NCBI RefSeq assembly: GCF_007859765.1 | Contig: NZ_SIHJ01000001.1 | Span: 1,364,767-1,428,766, forward strand | DNA: 64,000 bases | Source: Posidoniimonas corsicana | GTDB taxonomy: Bacteria; Planctomycetota; Planctomycetia; Pirellulales; Lacipirellulaceae | Direction of reading: 5' to 3' | Part shown: one piece after another, positions 36,109 to 44,612 of the stretch | Numbering within the stretch: position 1 is the first letter of the stretch | Layout: each line of letters begins with the position of its first letter | The notes under the pieces: model-generated | Seen by the model: only the letters and a program-made list of their open reading frames with translations | What the model was told of the DNA's origin: nothing | The model's database searches: none | Program-made: the position numbers and the translations under genes

Positions 36109-36900
36109 ATGCCCGAAGGCCACGTCATCCACCGCATCGCCCGCGACCAGACCAAGCAGTTCGCCGGGCAGAAGCTGACGGTGCTCTCGCCGCAGGGGCG
36201 ATTTGCGGACGGCGCCAAGGCGCTGAGCGGGCGCCGGCTCGACGTGGTCGAGGCCTACGGCAAGCACCTGTTCTACCGCTTCACCGGCGGCAAGCGGCTG
36301 CACGTGCACCTCGGGCTGTACGGCAAGTTCCGCAGCCACCCCGCCCCACCACCCGAGCCGGTCGGCCAGGTCCGCTTGCGGGCGATCGGCAGGGAACAGG
36401 CGTTCGACCTCAACGGCCCCAACGCGTGCCACCTGGTCACCAAGCAGGAAGAGGAGGTGATCCTCGCGCGGCTCGGCCCCGACCCGCTCCGCGACGACGC
36501 CGACCCGGACCTCGCATGGCAGCGGATCAGCCGCAGCCGGGCCGCCATTGGCGCGCTGCTGATGAACCAGGAGGTGATCGCCGGCGTGGGGAACATCTAC
36601 CGCAGCGAGGTGCTGTTCCTGCTGGGCGTCCACCCCGAAACGCCCGGCCGCGAGCTTGGCGGCGAGCAGTTCGACCGGCTGTGGGAGAAGCTCACCGAGC
36701 TGATGGAGATCGGTCTGCGGTACAACCGCATCATCATCGCCGACCCGGCGACGGTCGGGAAACCCCGCGGCCGCATGAGCCGCAGCGAGCGCCTGCTAGT
36801 CTACAAGCAGGACCGCTGCACAACCTGCCAGACCAAGGTCAAATCGTGGCAGCTCGCCGCCCGCACGATTTATGCGTGCCCCAAGTGCCAGAAGCGGTAG
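36109..36900 (+). CDS. Formamidopyrimidine-DNA glycosylase / endonuclease VIII family (Nei-like)
   Basis: 263 residues. It is a base-excision-repair bifunctional glycosylase/AP lyase. It starts MPEGHVIHR: catalytic Pro2 and Glu3 with the H-containing form typical of actinobacterial Nei2 rather than MPELPEV of Fpg. The helix-two-turn-helix region contains NQEVIAGVGNIYRSEVLF. A zinc finger CTTC...CPKC closes the protein. Substrate preference (oxidised pyrimidines versus purines) is inferred from the N terminus. The ATG lies 6 bp after a TAGAAT hexamer that overlaps the stop of the beta-helix gene, so a leaderless or nearly leaderless transcript is possible. Confidence 0.9.
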   Translation: MPEGHVIHRIARDQTKQFAGQKLTVLSPQGRFADGAKALSGRRLDVVEAYGKHLFYRFTGGKRLHVHLGLYGKFRSHPAPPPEPVGQVRLRAIGREQAFDLNGPNACHLVTKQEEEVILARLGPDPLRDDADPDLAWQRISRSRAAIGALLMNQEVIAGVGNIYRSEVLFLLGVHPETPGRELGGEQFDRLWEKLTELMEIGLRYNRIIIADPATVGKPRGRMSRSERLLVYKQDRCTTCQTKVKSWQLAARTIYACPKCQKR

Positions 36901-36941
36901 AATCGGGGCCCAGCTCTTCCTGCGAATCCCAGGTCGGAACC

Positions 36942-37946
36942 ATGGCCCGTTGCTCCGAGAACCGACAGCTCTACCCGACCCGCATCGACGGGCGGTTTGG
37001 GTGCATCGACTCGGCGGGCCAGGTCGTGATCGATCCCAAGTTTGACGTCGCCGGCGGATTCCGTGAGGGCGTCGCCGGAGTGTGGATGTGGAGCGGCCCG
37101 CCCGACGACAGCGGCCGGCCGTCGGCGCTGCACGGCTTCATCAACGACTCCGGCGACTGGATCGCCAAGCCGGCCTACGCGGAGTCGCGCGAGTTCTCCG
37201 ACGGCCTGGCCGCGGTCCAACTCGGCAAGAAGTGGGGCTACCTCGACCTGAGTGGCCGGATGGCGATCGAGCCGAGATTCCGCGTCGCATGGGAGTTCTC
37301 AGAGGGACTCGCCCCGGTTGAGCTCAACGCCAAGACCATGGCTATGATCAATCGCCAGGGGGAGGTCGTGTTCGAGATGGCCGGCGCCCGGCTGGGCGGG
37401 TGCGGCGACGGCTTGATCCCGTGCGAACAGAAGCGGAGTTGGTCGTACCTCCGGCCCGACGGCTCGGTGGCGTTTGAGGTCGAGTGCACGGCCGCGGGCG
37501 GGTTCCAGGAAGGCCGCGCGGGGGTCCTCAGGTCGGGCCTGACCGGCTACCTGGATACCGATGGGCAATGGGCTATCCCGCCAACCTACCCGCAGGGGGG
37601 CAACTTCAGCGAGGGCCTCGCGGCGGTCGAGCTCCCGGCCGCCGGTGGCGGGTCCCGCGCGCCTGGCGAGCCGCAGACGTTCGCCTACATCGACCGGTCG
37701 GGCAAGCAGGCGATCGAGCAGACGTTCCTCGGCGCGCAGCCGTTCTCCGACGGCCTCGCCGCGGTGCAGATCGACGATCACGACCGCTACGCCTACATCG
37801 ACCGCCAGGGCACGGTCGCCATCCCGCCGATGAAGTGCGGCTTTGCCAAGCCGTTCGAGGGAGAGCTGGCCGCCGTGCAGCACCCGCGGAACTTCGACCG
37901 GTTCGGGTACATTAACCGTCAGGGGGAGTTTGTCTGGAGGTGGTGA
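36942..37946 (+). CDS. WG-repeat-containing protein
   Basis: 334 residues from ATG 36942; the same frame is open for more than 1 kb upstream as an overlap artefact of the glycosylase and beta-helix genes. It consists of about eight to nine WG-type repeats of roughly 35-50 residues: Y-I/L-D-x-S/R-G, then I-x-P-x-F, then FSDGLAAVQ (for example GYLDLSGRMAIEPRFRVAWEFSEGLAPV). No signal peptide is visible. WG repeats are thought to be beta-rich binding modules; function unknown. It is 41 bp from the glycosylase gene and may share its transcript. Confidence 0.85.
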   Translation: MARCSENRQLYPTRIDGRFGCIDSAGQVVIDPKFDVAGGFREGVAGVWMWSGPPDDSGRPSALHGFINDSGDWIAKPAYAESREFSDGLAAVQLGKKWGYLDLSGRMAIEPRFRVAWEFSEGLAPVELNAKTMAMINRQGEVVFEMAGARLGGCGDGLIPCEQKRSWSYLRPDGSVAFEVECTAAGGFQEGRAGVLRSGLTGYLDTDGQWAIPPTYPQGGNFSEGLAAVELPAAGGGSRAPGEPQTFAYIDRSGKQAIEQTFLGAQPFSDGLAAVQIDDHDRYAYIDRQGTVAIPPMKCGFAKPFEGELAAVQHPRNFDRFGYINRQGEFVWRW

Positions 37947-38149
37947 CGCCGGCCGACAGGGGTGCGTCGCTGACCAGATGAGTTCAAGGACCAGCCAAGG
38001 TTCTGGCCGAGCGGCAGTTTCCCGCTGATTCTGCCCTGATTCTGACGCAGATCTCGCCCGTTGAAGCGATACAGTAGGCGGGACGCGGCTCCGGCCGCGT
38101 CTGCTCAATCTCATCCGCCATCCCGTCCACCGTTGCCCGAGCAACCTTC

Positions 38150-39538
38150 ATGAGCATATTTCGCCAAGCCTTCCTCGCCCTGCTGGTCTCTCTGCTTCCG
38201 ACGAGCGTGTTGGCGGAGGCCGACCAACGCCCCAACATCGTCGTGTTCATCACCGACGACCAGAGCCAGCTCGACTGCTCCGCCTACGGCGCCACGGATG
38301 TTAGGACGCCGAACATGCAGCGGCTGGCCCAGTCCGGCATGACGTTCGACCGGGCGTTTGTGGCGTCGCCGAGTTGCGCGCCGAGCCGCGCGGCGCTGCT
38401 GACGGGACTGATGCCCGCCCGCAACGGCGCCGAGCCGAACCACAGCCGGCCCCGCCCCGACATCAAGAAGTGGCCCGCCTACTTCCAGGAGCTTGGCTAC
38501 GAGGTTGTCGCGTTCGGCAAGGTGGCGCACTACAAGCAGGCGGAGCTTTACGGATTCGACCAGCACGCCGCGGGCCAATGGCTAGCCAAGGGTAACATGA
38601 AGGCCGCCAAGGAGTACTTCAACGCGTATACGGGCGAGAAGCCGGTCTGCTTCCTGTTCGGCACGCACCAGCCGCACGTGCCCTGGCCGAAGAAGACAAC
38701 CTACCAAGACGACTCGGTCACGCTCCGCCCAACGCATGTCGATACACCCACTACCCGGCGGTTCCGCGCGCAGTACTACACGTCGGTCTCGAGGGCCGAC
38801 CGGATGCTCGGCACGGTCTACGACTTGGCGCGGGAGAAGCTGGGGGACGACACGCTGTTCGTGTTCACCAGCGACCACGGCGCCCAATGGCCTTTCGGCA
38901 AGTGGAACCTGTACGAGGAGGGCGTCCGCGTGCCGCTGATCGTGTCGTGGCCCGGCAGGGTCAAGGCCGGCGTGCGGACCGACGCGATGGTGAGCTGGGT
39001 CGACCTGTTGCCGACGCTGGTTGAGCTGGCCGGAGGCAAGGCGCCCGAGTCGCCCGAGCAGGTCGACGGCCGCTCGTTCGCTGGCGTGCTGCGGGGCGAG
39101 GCCGACAGCCACCGCGACGAGATCTACACCACCCACTCCGGCGACGGCAACTTCAACGTCTACCCGATGCGGGCGGTGCGCGACGGCCGCTGGAAACTCG
39201 TCCTCAACCTGCACCCGGAGTTCGCTTACGCCACCCACATTAATCGGGCCGGCAACGTCGACGGCGCCGGCTACTGGGCCACCTGGCTGGAAGCCGCCAA
39301 ACGCGATGAGCGGGCCGCGTCGATTGTCAGCCGCTACCGCCAACGCCCGGCCGAAGAACTGTACGACCTCGAGGCCGACCCCCACGAGCAGCACAACCTC
39401 GCGTCCGATCCCACCCACGCCAACCGGGTCAAGGCGATGCGTAACCGGGTGGAGGCTTGGATGCAGTCTCAGGGCGATCAGCAGAAGCTCTACGGCGATC
39501 CTACGCTGCTAGAGTCGACGCCGGCGCCAACTCGCTAA
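38150..39538 (+). CDS. Secreted sulfatase (formylglycine-dependent, heparan-N-sulfatase/S1_8-like)
   Basis: 462 residues with a signal peptide (about 1-22, LPTSVLAEA). The sulfatase signature is SPSCAPSRAALLTG: Cys76 is the residue converted to formylglycine by FGE. Metal ligands Asp36-Asp37 (FITDDQS) and the late SDHG motif (TSDHGAQWPFGKWNLYEEG) are present, as is the C-terminal ELYDLEADPHEQHNL pattern. It removes sulfate esters from a sulfated glycan or glycosaminoglycan; the exact substrate is unknown. Planctomycetes carry many such enzymes for marine polysaccharides. Standalone gene; no maturation enzyme in the window. Confidence 0.92.
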   Translation: MSIFRQAFLALLVSLLPTSVLAEADQRPNIVVFITDDQSQLDCSAYGATDVRTPNMQRLAQSGMTFDRAFVASPSCAPSRAALLTGLMPARNGAEPNHSRPRPDIKKWPAYFQELGYEVVAFGKVAHYKQAELYGFDQHAAGQWLAKGNMKAAKEYFNAYTGEKPVCFLFGTHQPHVPWPKKTTYQDDSVTLRPTHVDTPTTRRFRAQYYTSVSRADRMLGTVYDLAREKLGDDTLFVFTSDHGAQWPFGKWNLYEEGVRVPLIVSWPGRVKAGVRTDAMVSWVDLLPTLVELAGGKAPESPEQVDGRSFAGVLRGEADSHRDEIYTTHSGDGNFNVYPMRAVRDGRWKLVLNLHPEFAYATHINRAGNVDGAGYWATWLEAAKRDERAASIVSRYRQRPAEELYDLEADPHEQHNLASDPTHANRVKAMRNRVEAWMQSQGDQQKLYGDPTLLESTPAPTR

Positions 39539-39862
39539 CCGCTGTCAGAGCGGGGCCGCTGTCTGAGCGACCCCAGCTACACCGCGTCCTTCTTGTCGCG
39601 CTGGTCGAGAAAGTGCAGGCGGCCAACCGTGTGCTCTCTGCGCCCCCCGAATTCGTGCCCCAAATGCCGCTATGCCTGGACCGGGCCGCGGGATTTCTCC
39701 CTCTGATTGCGTTTCTCCGTCCAAGCAACAGTTCTGGCGAAGCACAGCAACCTGTGCGGGGCGGGGAAATCGCTGCTATTGAAGAAACGGCTATTCCGTT
39801 AAAAATGAGGGCCACGACAGGCGCCCCCTCCCCGCTACCCACCTGCCCCCCGCACGCGACCA
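39539..39862. other. 324-bp intergenic region upstream of zwf
   Basis: I find no gene here. A short imperfect tandem repeat with 17-nt period (CCGCTGTCAGAGCG, then CCGCTGTCTGAGCG) sits at 39539-39569 just after the sulfatase stop. An A/T-richer stretch (AACGGCTATTCCGTTAAAAATG) near 39788-39809 could contain the zwf promoter, but no clear -35/-10 pair is seen. Confidence 0.4.
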
Positions 39863-41323
39863 ATGCCCCACACGTTCGTGATCTTCGGCGCCTCCGGCGA
39901 CCTGACCAGCCGCAAGCTGATCCCCGCGCTCTACAACCTGCGCCGCAAGGGGCGGCTGCCCGAGGACACCAAGGTGGTGGGCGTGAGCCGCACGGCGTTC
40001 ACGCACGAGGAGTGGCGGGCCAGCCTCGCCGAGACGACCGCCAAGTTCGCCGGCGAGAACTTCGACCCGGAGGTCTGGCAGGCGTTTGCCGAGAACGTCT
40101 TCTACCAGCCCGGCGACATCGGCAGTTCGGACGACTTCGTCAAGCTGAAGGGATTCCTCAACGAGCTGGAGGCCGGGCAGGACTCGATCCGGGTGTACTA
40201 CCTGTCCACCGCGCCCCAGTTCTACGGGCCCGCGGTCGAGCAGCTGGGCGCCGCCGGCATGGCGGGCGAGACCAACGACTGCAGCCGCCGCGTGGTGATC
40301 GAGAAGCCCTTCGGCACCGACCTGGCCACGGCCCAGGAGCTGAACGAGGTGGTGCACCGTTCGTTTGACGAGCGGCAGGTCTACCGTATCGATCACTATC
40401 TCGGCAAAGAGACCGTGCAGAACCTGATGGTGCTGCGGTTCGCCAACACGATCTTCGAGCCGATCTGGAACCGCAACTACATCGACCACGTGCAGATCAC
40501 CGTGGCCGAGGAGGTGGAGGTCGGCAAGCGGGCCGGCTACTACGACCACGCCGGCGTGGTGCGGGACATGATCCAGAACCACCTGCTCCAGCTGCTGATG
40601 ATCACCGCCATGGAGGCGCCCGTCCGCTACGCGGCCGACCCGGTGCGGGACGAGAAGGTGAAGGTGCTGCAGGCGGTCAAGCCGATGCAGGGCGACGACT
40701 TCCGCCGCGACACGTTCCGCGGGCAGTACCGCGGCTACACCGGCCACGACGGCGTCGACGCCCGCAGCCGCACCGCCACGTTCGCCGCGCTCAAGCTGTG
40801 CATCCACAACTGGCGGTGGCAGGGCGTGCCGTTCTACCTGCGGAGCGGCAAGGCGATGAGCTGCCGCACCACGCAGATCGTGATCCAGTTCCGCCAGCCG
40901 CCGCACATGCTGTTCAACGACGGCCCCCGCAGCGTCACCGACGCCAACCGGCTGGTGATCCAGGTGCAGCCCAACGAGGGCATCCAGCTCCACTTCGAGA
41001 CCAAGGTCCCCGACGCCGGCATGAAGATGCGTCAGACCGACCTGGACTTCAACTACCAGCGCGAGTTCAAGGGCCGCAGCATGCCCGAGGCCTACGAGCG
41101 GCTGCTGCTGGACGCCATCGAGGGCGACGCCAGCCTCTTCGCCCGCGCCGACGAGGTCGAGGCGGCGTGGAAGATCTGCGACCCAATCCTACAGGCATGG
41201 CAGTCAGGCGATAAACCGACGCTCTACATGTACGACCCGGGCTTCTGGGGCCCGCAGGAGTGCACCGAATGGATGAGCGCACAGGGAAGGAACTGGTTCG
41301 ACATATGTCCAGTCTTGCACTGA
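39863..41323 (+). CDS. zwf: Glucose-6-phosphate 1-dehydrogenase
   Basis: 486 residues, usual length. It is the entry step of the oxidative pentose phosphate and Entner-Doudoroff routes: G6P + NAD(P)+ to 6-phosphogluconolactone. Motifs are the nucleotide-binding IFGASGDLTSRKL at the N terminus, EKPFGTDLATAQELN, the active-site signature RIDHYLGKE with the catalytic His region, and WRGVPF-like NWRWQGVPFYLRSGK. The last 19 bp overlap the psd-type gene that follows in another frame, so translation of the two may be coupled. gnd is 6.5 kb upstream; no 6-phosphogluconolactonase gene is in between. Confidence 0.96.
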   Translation: MPHTFVIFGASGDLTSRKLIPALYNLRRKGRLPEDTKVVGVSRTAFTHEEWRASLAETTAKFAGENFDPEVWQAFAENVFYQPGDIGSSDDFVKLKGFLNELEAGQDSIRVYYLSTAPQFYGPAVEQLGAAGMAGETNDCSRRVVIEKPFGTDLATAQELNEVVHRSFDERQVYRIDHYLGKETVQNLMVLRFANTIFEPIWNRNYIDHVQITVAEEVEVGKRAGYYDHAGVVRDMIQNHLLQLLMITAMEAPVRYAADPVRDEKVKVLQAVKPMQGDDFRRDTFRGQYRGYTGHDGVDARSRTATFAALKLCIHNWRWQGVPFYLRSGKAMSCRTTQIVIQFRQPPHMLFNDGPRSVTDANRLVIQVQPNEGIQLHFETKVPDAGMKMRQTDLDFNYQREFKGRSMPEAYERLLLDAIEGDASLFARADEVEAAWKICDPILQAWQSGDKPTLYMYDPGFWGPQECTEWMSAQGRNWFDICPVLH

Positions 41324-42009
41324 TGGGGGTCCCGCAAACGCACACGTTGCCGGACGGCTACCGCATCCAATTGGCGCCGTGGGGCCGCCGGGAGCTGCTG
41401 CTGATCGGGCTGCCGCTGCTGATCGCCACCGTGTTGATCGCCACGCTGGCCGGCCCGTGGGCGCCGTTGGCGGTTGTGCCGGGCGTGCTGCTGGCGGCGC
41501 TGCTGTGGTTCTTCCGCGACCCGCCCCGCGCAATCCCAGTCGAAGAGGCGGCGTACGTCTCCCCGGCCGACGGCCGCGTGACCGACGTCACGCACCTGGA
41601 CGAGTACCACTTCTTCGGCGGGCCTGCGACCCGCGTCGGCATCTTCTTGTCGGTGCTGGACGTGCACGTGAACCGCGTGCCGGCCGAAGCCGAAGTCGTC
41701 GAGACGCACTACGCCGAGGGCGCGCGTCACGACGCCCGCACGCCCGAGGCGACCGACCACAACGAGAGCCAGTGGGTCGGTTGGCAGGAGCCGTGCGGCG
41801 CGCGGTTCGCCGTTCGTCAGGTCTCCGGCGCTGTCGCGCGGCGGATCGTCTGCCCCCTCTCGCCCGGCGACCACTACGGCCGGGGCGAGCGGTTTGGCAT
41901 GATCAAGTTCGGCTCGCGCACAGAGCTGATCGTGCCCGCGGGCGTGCAGATCGCCGTTAAGGCAGGCGACCGCGTGCACGGCGGGTCGACGATACTCGCC
42001 AGGCGTTAG
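41305..42009 (+). CDS. psd: Phosphatidylserine decarboxylase, short (archaeal-like) form
   Basis: 234 residues from ATG 41305, inside the end of zwf. The longer frame start (41260) lies further inside zwf and adds unconserved residues. Two membrane helices occupy about 31-48 and 51-69. The catalytic core includes SPADGRVTDV and LDVHVNRVP. Self-cleavage at Gly203-Ser204 in KFGSRTEL creates the pyruvoyl Ser (the long form uses LGST). It converts phosphatidylserine to phosphatidylethanolamine at the inner membrane. It lies directly ahead of the synthase that makes its substrate, 10 bp apart. Confidence 0.9.
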   Translation: MSSLALMGVPQTHTLPDGYRIQLAPWGRRELLLIGLPLLIATVLIATLAGPWAPLAVVPGVLLAALLWFFRDPPRAIPVEEAAYVSPADGRVTDVTHLDEYHFFGGPATRVGIFLSVLDVHVNRVPAEAEVVETHYAEGARHDARTPEATDHNESQWVGWQEPCGARFAVRQVSGAVARRIVCPLSPGDHYGRGERFGMIKFGSRTELIVPAGVQIAVKAGDRVHGGSTILARR

Positions 42010-42019
42010 CCCGCTCCCG

Positions 42020-42772
42020 ATGACACGCAACCCGATCCTGCTGCTGCCCACGCTGCTGACGCTGGGAAACCTGCTGTGCGGCGTCTACGCGACGCTGCTG
42101 CTGGCGGTCCACGAGTCAGCCGGGCTGCCGTGGATCGCGCCCTGCCTGATCCTGTTGGGGCTGCTGCTCGACGGGGTCGACGGCGCCGCCGCCCGACGGC
42201 TGGGCGTTGCTTCGGAGTTCGGGGCCCGGCTCGACAGCCTGGCCGACCTGGTGACCTTTGGCGTCGCGCCCGCGCTGCTGGTCGTAAGGCTGAGCGAACC
42301 GGGCCGGCTAGCGTGGGTGGCGGCGGCCTGGCTGGCCTGCGCCGCGGCGCTGCGGCTGGCGAGGTTCTCGGCCGCCCCGGACGACCGCCGCCGCGACTTC
42401 CAGGGACTCCCCTGCCCCGCCGCGGCCGCCCTGCTGGCAGCCGCGGCGATCGCGCTGGCGTACGCTCACCCGCGGCTGGAGGCTGACGCCTACGCCAGCC
42501 TGTCCGCCGCCATTGCGGCGGTGGCGCCGGCCGCGGCAGCCGGCTTGGGGCTGCTGCTGGTCAGTCCCGTCCCGTACGCCCATCCTATGGCCCGGTTGGC
42601 GTCGCACGGCAGTCAGGCCAGGCTCGCCGTTGTGGCCGGTATTTCGGGGGCGTTGGCGTTGTTCGGGGGCTACGCCCCGCTGGTGATCTCTGGTCTATTT
42701 ATAGTTTCGCCCCTATGGCTCGCGGCCGCCCCGGCGCGGCGCCCTCTCGCCCGCCCACGCCGCGACGCCTGA
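42020..42772 (+). CDS. pssA: CDP-diacylglycerol-serine O-phosphatidyltransferase
   Basis: 250 residues with about seven to eight membrane helices. The CDP-alcohol phosphotransferase signature is intact (LLDGVDGAAARRLG...FGARLDSLAD, pattern DGxxAR-x8-GxxxD-xxxD). The opening LLLPTLLTLGNLLCGVYA is typical of type II PssA. It makes phosphatidylserine from CDP-DAG and serine at the inner membrane. It starts 10 bp after the decarboxylase gene; together the two genes produce phosphatidylethanolamine. Assignment to serine rather than glycerol phosphate rests on the N-terminal pattern and the gene pair. Confidence 0.9.
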   Translation: MTRNPILLLPTLLTLGNLLCGVYATLLLAVHESAGLPWIAPCLILLGLLLDGVDGAAARRLGVASEFGARLDSLADLVTFGVAPALLVVRLSEPGRLAWVAAAWLACAAALRLARFSAAPDDRRRDFQGLPCPAAAALLAAAAIALAYAHPRLEADAYASLSAAIAAVAPAAAAGLGLLLVSPVPYAHPMARLASHGSQARLAVVAGISGALALFGGYAPLVISGLFIVSPLWLAAAPARRPLARPRRDA

Positions 42773-42818
42773 GCAAGCGTCACACCGGCCGGCTCACGGC
42801 CCCATCGGACCCCCTGCC

Positions 42819-43418
42819 TTGTTTACTGGACTCGTACGCGGACTGGCCGAAGTGATCTCGGTCACCCCAGACGGACCGGGCGTGACGATCACGATCGACC
42901 GCGCAGGTCTGGAGGACGACTCGGACCTCGGCGCTAGCATCGCGCTGAACGGCTGCTGCCTGACGGTCGTCGCGAACTACGACGACCGCGTCGACTTCCA
43001 AGCCGGCGAGGAGACGCTCTCCCGCACCAACCTCGGCCAGCTGAAGGCGGGCGACCGGGTGAACGTCGAGCCCTCGCTCCGCGCCGGCGACCCGCTCGGC
43101 GGGCACTACGTGACCGGCCACATCGACGCGCTCGGGACCGTTGACCGCCGGGACGACGACTCCGACTGGTCCAAGTTCTGGTTCCGCGTGCCGCAATCGC
43201 TGACCCGCCAGATGGCTAGCAAGGGCTCGGTTACGGTCGACGGGGTCAGCCTGACGCTGGTGGACGTCGAGGAAGAACGGTTCAGCGTGGCGCTGATCCC
43301 CCACACGCTGCAGGCTACCACGCTGGGCGGCCGCCAACCGGGCGACCGCGTGAACATCGAGACCGACGTCCTGGCCAAGTACGTCGAGCGGCAGCTGTCC
43401 GGCCGCCCCGGCGCCTGA
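42819..43418 (+). CDS. ribE: Riboflavin synthase alpha subunit
   Basis: 199 residues, near the normal 200-215. It dismutates two 6,7-dimethyl-8-ribityllumazine molecules into riboflavin in the cytoplasm. A TTG start at 42819 gives the invariant MFTGLV opening of the family. Two homologous barrel halves are visible: NGCCLTVV...GGHYVTGHIDALG in the first, DGVSLTLVDV...NIETDVLAKYVERQL in the second. It is likely in the psd-pssA-ribE-rsmA transcript (46-bp gap from pssA). No other rib genes are nearby. The symbol could also be ribC under Bacillus naming. Confidence 0.94.
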   Translation: MFTGLVRGLAEVISVTPDGPGVTITIDRAGLEDDSDLGASIALNGCCLTVVANYDDRVDFQAGEETLSRTNLGQLKAGDRVNVEPSLRAGDPLGGHYVTGHIDALGTVDRRDDDSDWSKFWFRVPQSLTRQMASKGSVTVDGVSLTLVDVEEERFSVALIPHTLQATTLGGRQPGDRVNIETDVLAKYVERQLSGRPGA

Positions 43419-43455
43419 CCCGCTGCTCCCAAGCCCCCAACCACCGCCCGCGTCC

Positions 43456-44367
43456 ATGTCGAGCCCGCGACAAACCAAATCGTTCCTGATGAAACGCCTC
43501 GGCGAGATCGGCGTTGCGCCGGCGTCGCGGCACGGGCAGAATTTTCTGATTGACCTCAACCTGGTGGAGCTGATCGTCAACTCGGCCGACCTCGGCCCGC
43601 GGGACGTGGTGCTGGAGATCGGCACCGGCACCGGCTCGCTCACCACGCTCATGGCGCCCAAGGCGGGCCGTGTGGTTACGGTTGAGATCGACGGCAACCT
43701 GTTCGAGCTGGCCAGCGAGCAGCTGATCGACTTCCCGAACGTCCAGATGCTGCAGACCGACGCGCTGAAGAACAAGAACACGTTCTCGCCGGTAGTGATG
43801 GACGCGGTCGGCCAGGCGCTGTCGGAGGTGCCGAACAGCCGGCTCAAACTAGTGGCCAACCTGCCGTACAACGTCGCCACGCCAATCCTCTCGAACCTGC
43901 TGCTGTGCGAGCACCTGCCGCACATGATGGTGGCGACCATCCAGAAGGAGCTGGGCGACCGCATCGTCGCCCAGCCGTGGAGCAAGGACTACGGGGCGCT
44001 GAGCGTGTGGATGCAGGCCCAGGCCAAGACCGAGATCGTCCGTGAGATGTCGCCCAAGGTGTTCTGGCCGCCCCCCAAGGTGACGTCGGCCATTGTGAGG
44101 ATCACCGTCGACCCCGAGATGCGGGCCCAGATCCCCGACCTGCGGTACTTCCACCAGTTCGTGAAGGCGCTGTTCCTGCACCGCCGCAAGTTCCTGCGTG
44201 CGAACGTGGTGTCGGCGATGAAGCGCCATCTCAGCAAGGAAGACGTCGACCAGCTGATGACCGCGATGGAGTTTGGCCCCGACGCGCGGACCGAGCAGAT
44301 CGACATCCCCACGCTGCTCCGCTTCACCGAGCTGGTCCGCGCCAAGGCGCCCGACTGGTCGCTCTAA
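43456..44367 (+). CDS. rsmA: 16S rRNA (adenine1518-N6/adenine1519-N6)-dimethyltransferase
   Basis: 303 residues, slightly longer than E. coli KsgA. It dimethylates two adenines in helix 45 during late small-subunit assembly, using SAM. Motifs are [11 protein letters not shown] at the N terminus, SAM-binding [11 protein letters not shown], the acidic [12 protein letters not shown], the catalytic [10 protein letters not shown], and the FxPxPKV-type [12 protein letters not shown]. The C-terminal domain carries the usual [13 protein letters not shown]. It is the last gene of the run that starts with psd, 37 bp after ribE. Confidence 0.94.
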   Translation: MSSPRQTKSFLMKRLGEIGVAPASRHGQNFLIDLNLVELIVNSADLGPRDVVLEIGTGTGSLTTLMAPKAGRVVTVEIDGNLFELASEQLIDFPNVQMLQTDALKNKNTFSPVVMDAVGQALSEVPNSRLKLVANLPYNVATPILSNLLLCEHLPHMMVATIQKELGDRIVAQPWSKDYGALSVWMQAQAKTEIVREMSPKVFWPPPKVTSAIVRITVDPEMRAQIPDLRYFHQFVKALFLHRRKFLRANVVSAMKRHLSKEDVDQLMTAMEFGPDARTEQIDIPTLLRFTELVRAKAPDWSL

Positions 44368-44612
44368 CGCGCCCCGCACGCCGCCAACCGGCCCGAGGCG
44401 GGCGGAAAACCGGCCATCGCCCGCCGTCCGGTAGCGCCGGATGTTCCGCCCGTTCCTGCGGCGCAGCGGCCCCTCCGCGTCGGGGGTACGGAAGCGTGCA
44501 TACTTCCGGGCCCCCACATCGCCGTGGGCTACGGTCTTGCATGGTGGGAAACACCCCCTCCAGTACGGTTTCTGCCCGTCTTGGCCTCCTTCGCCGTCGC
44601 CCGGTACTAGTG

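Noticed and set aside
35814-36941. Upstream part of a 710-residue frame ending in the WG-repeat protein
   Set aside because: This portion is Arg/Pro-rich and overlaps the beta-helix and glycosylase genes in another frame. Only the part from ATG 36942 has WG repeats.
44368-44612. Riboswitch (for example c-di-GMP class I) ahead of the chemoreceptor
   Set aside because: The leader has GC-rich stems, but none of the conserved sequence blocks of known riboswitch classes could be found by eye.
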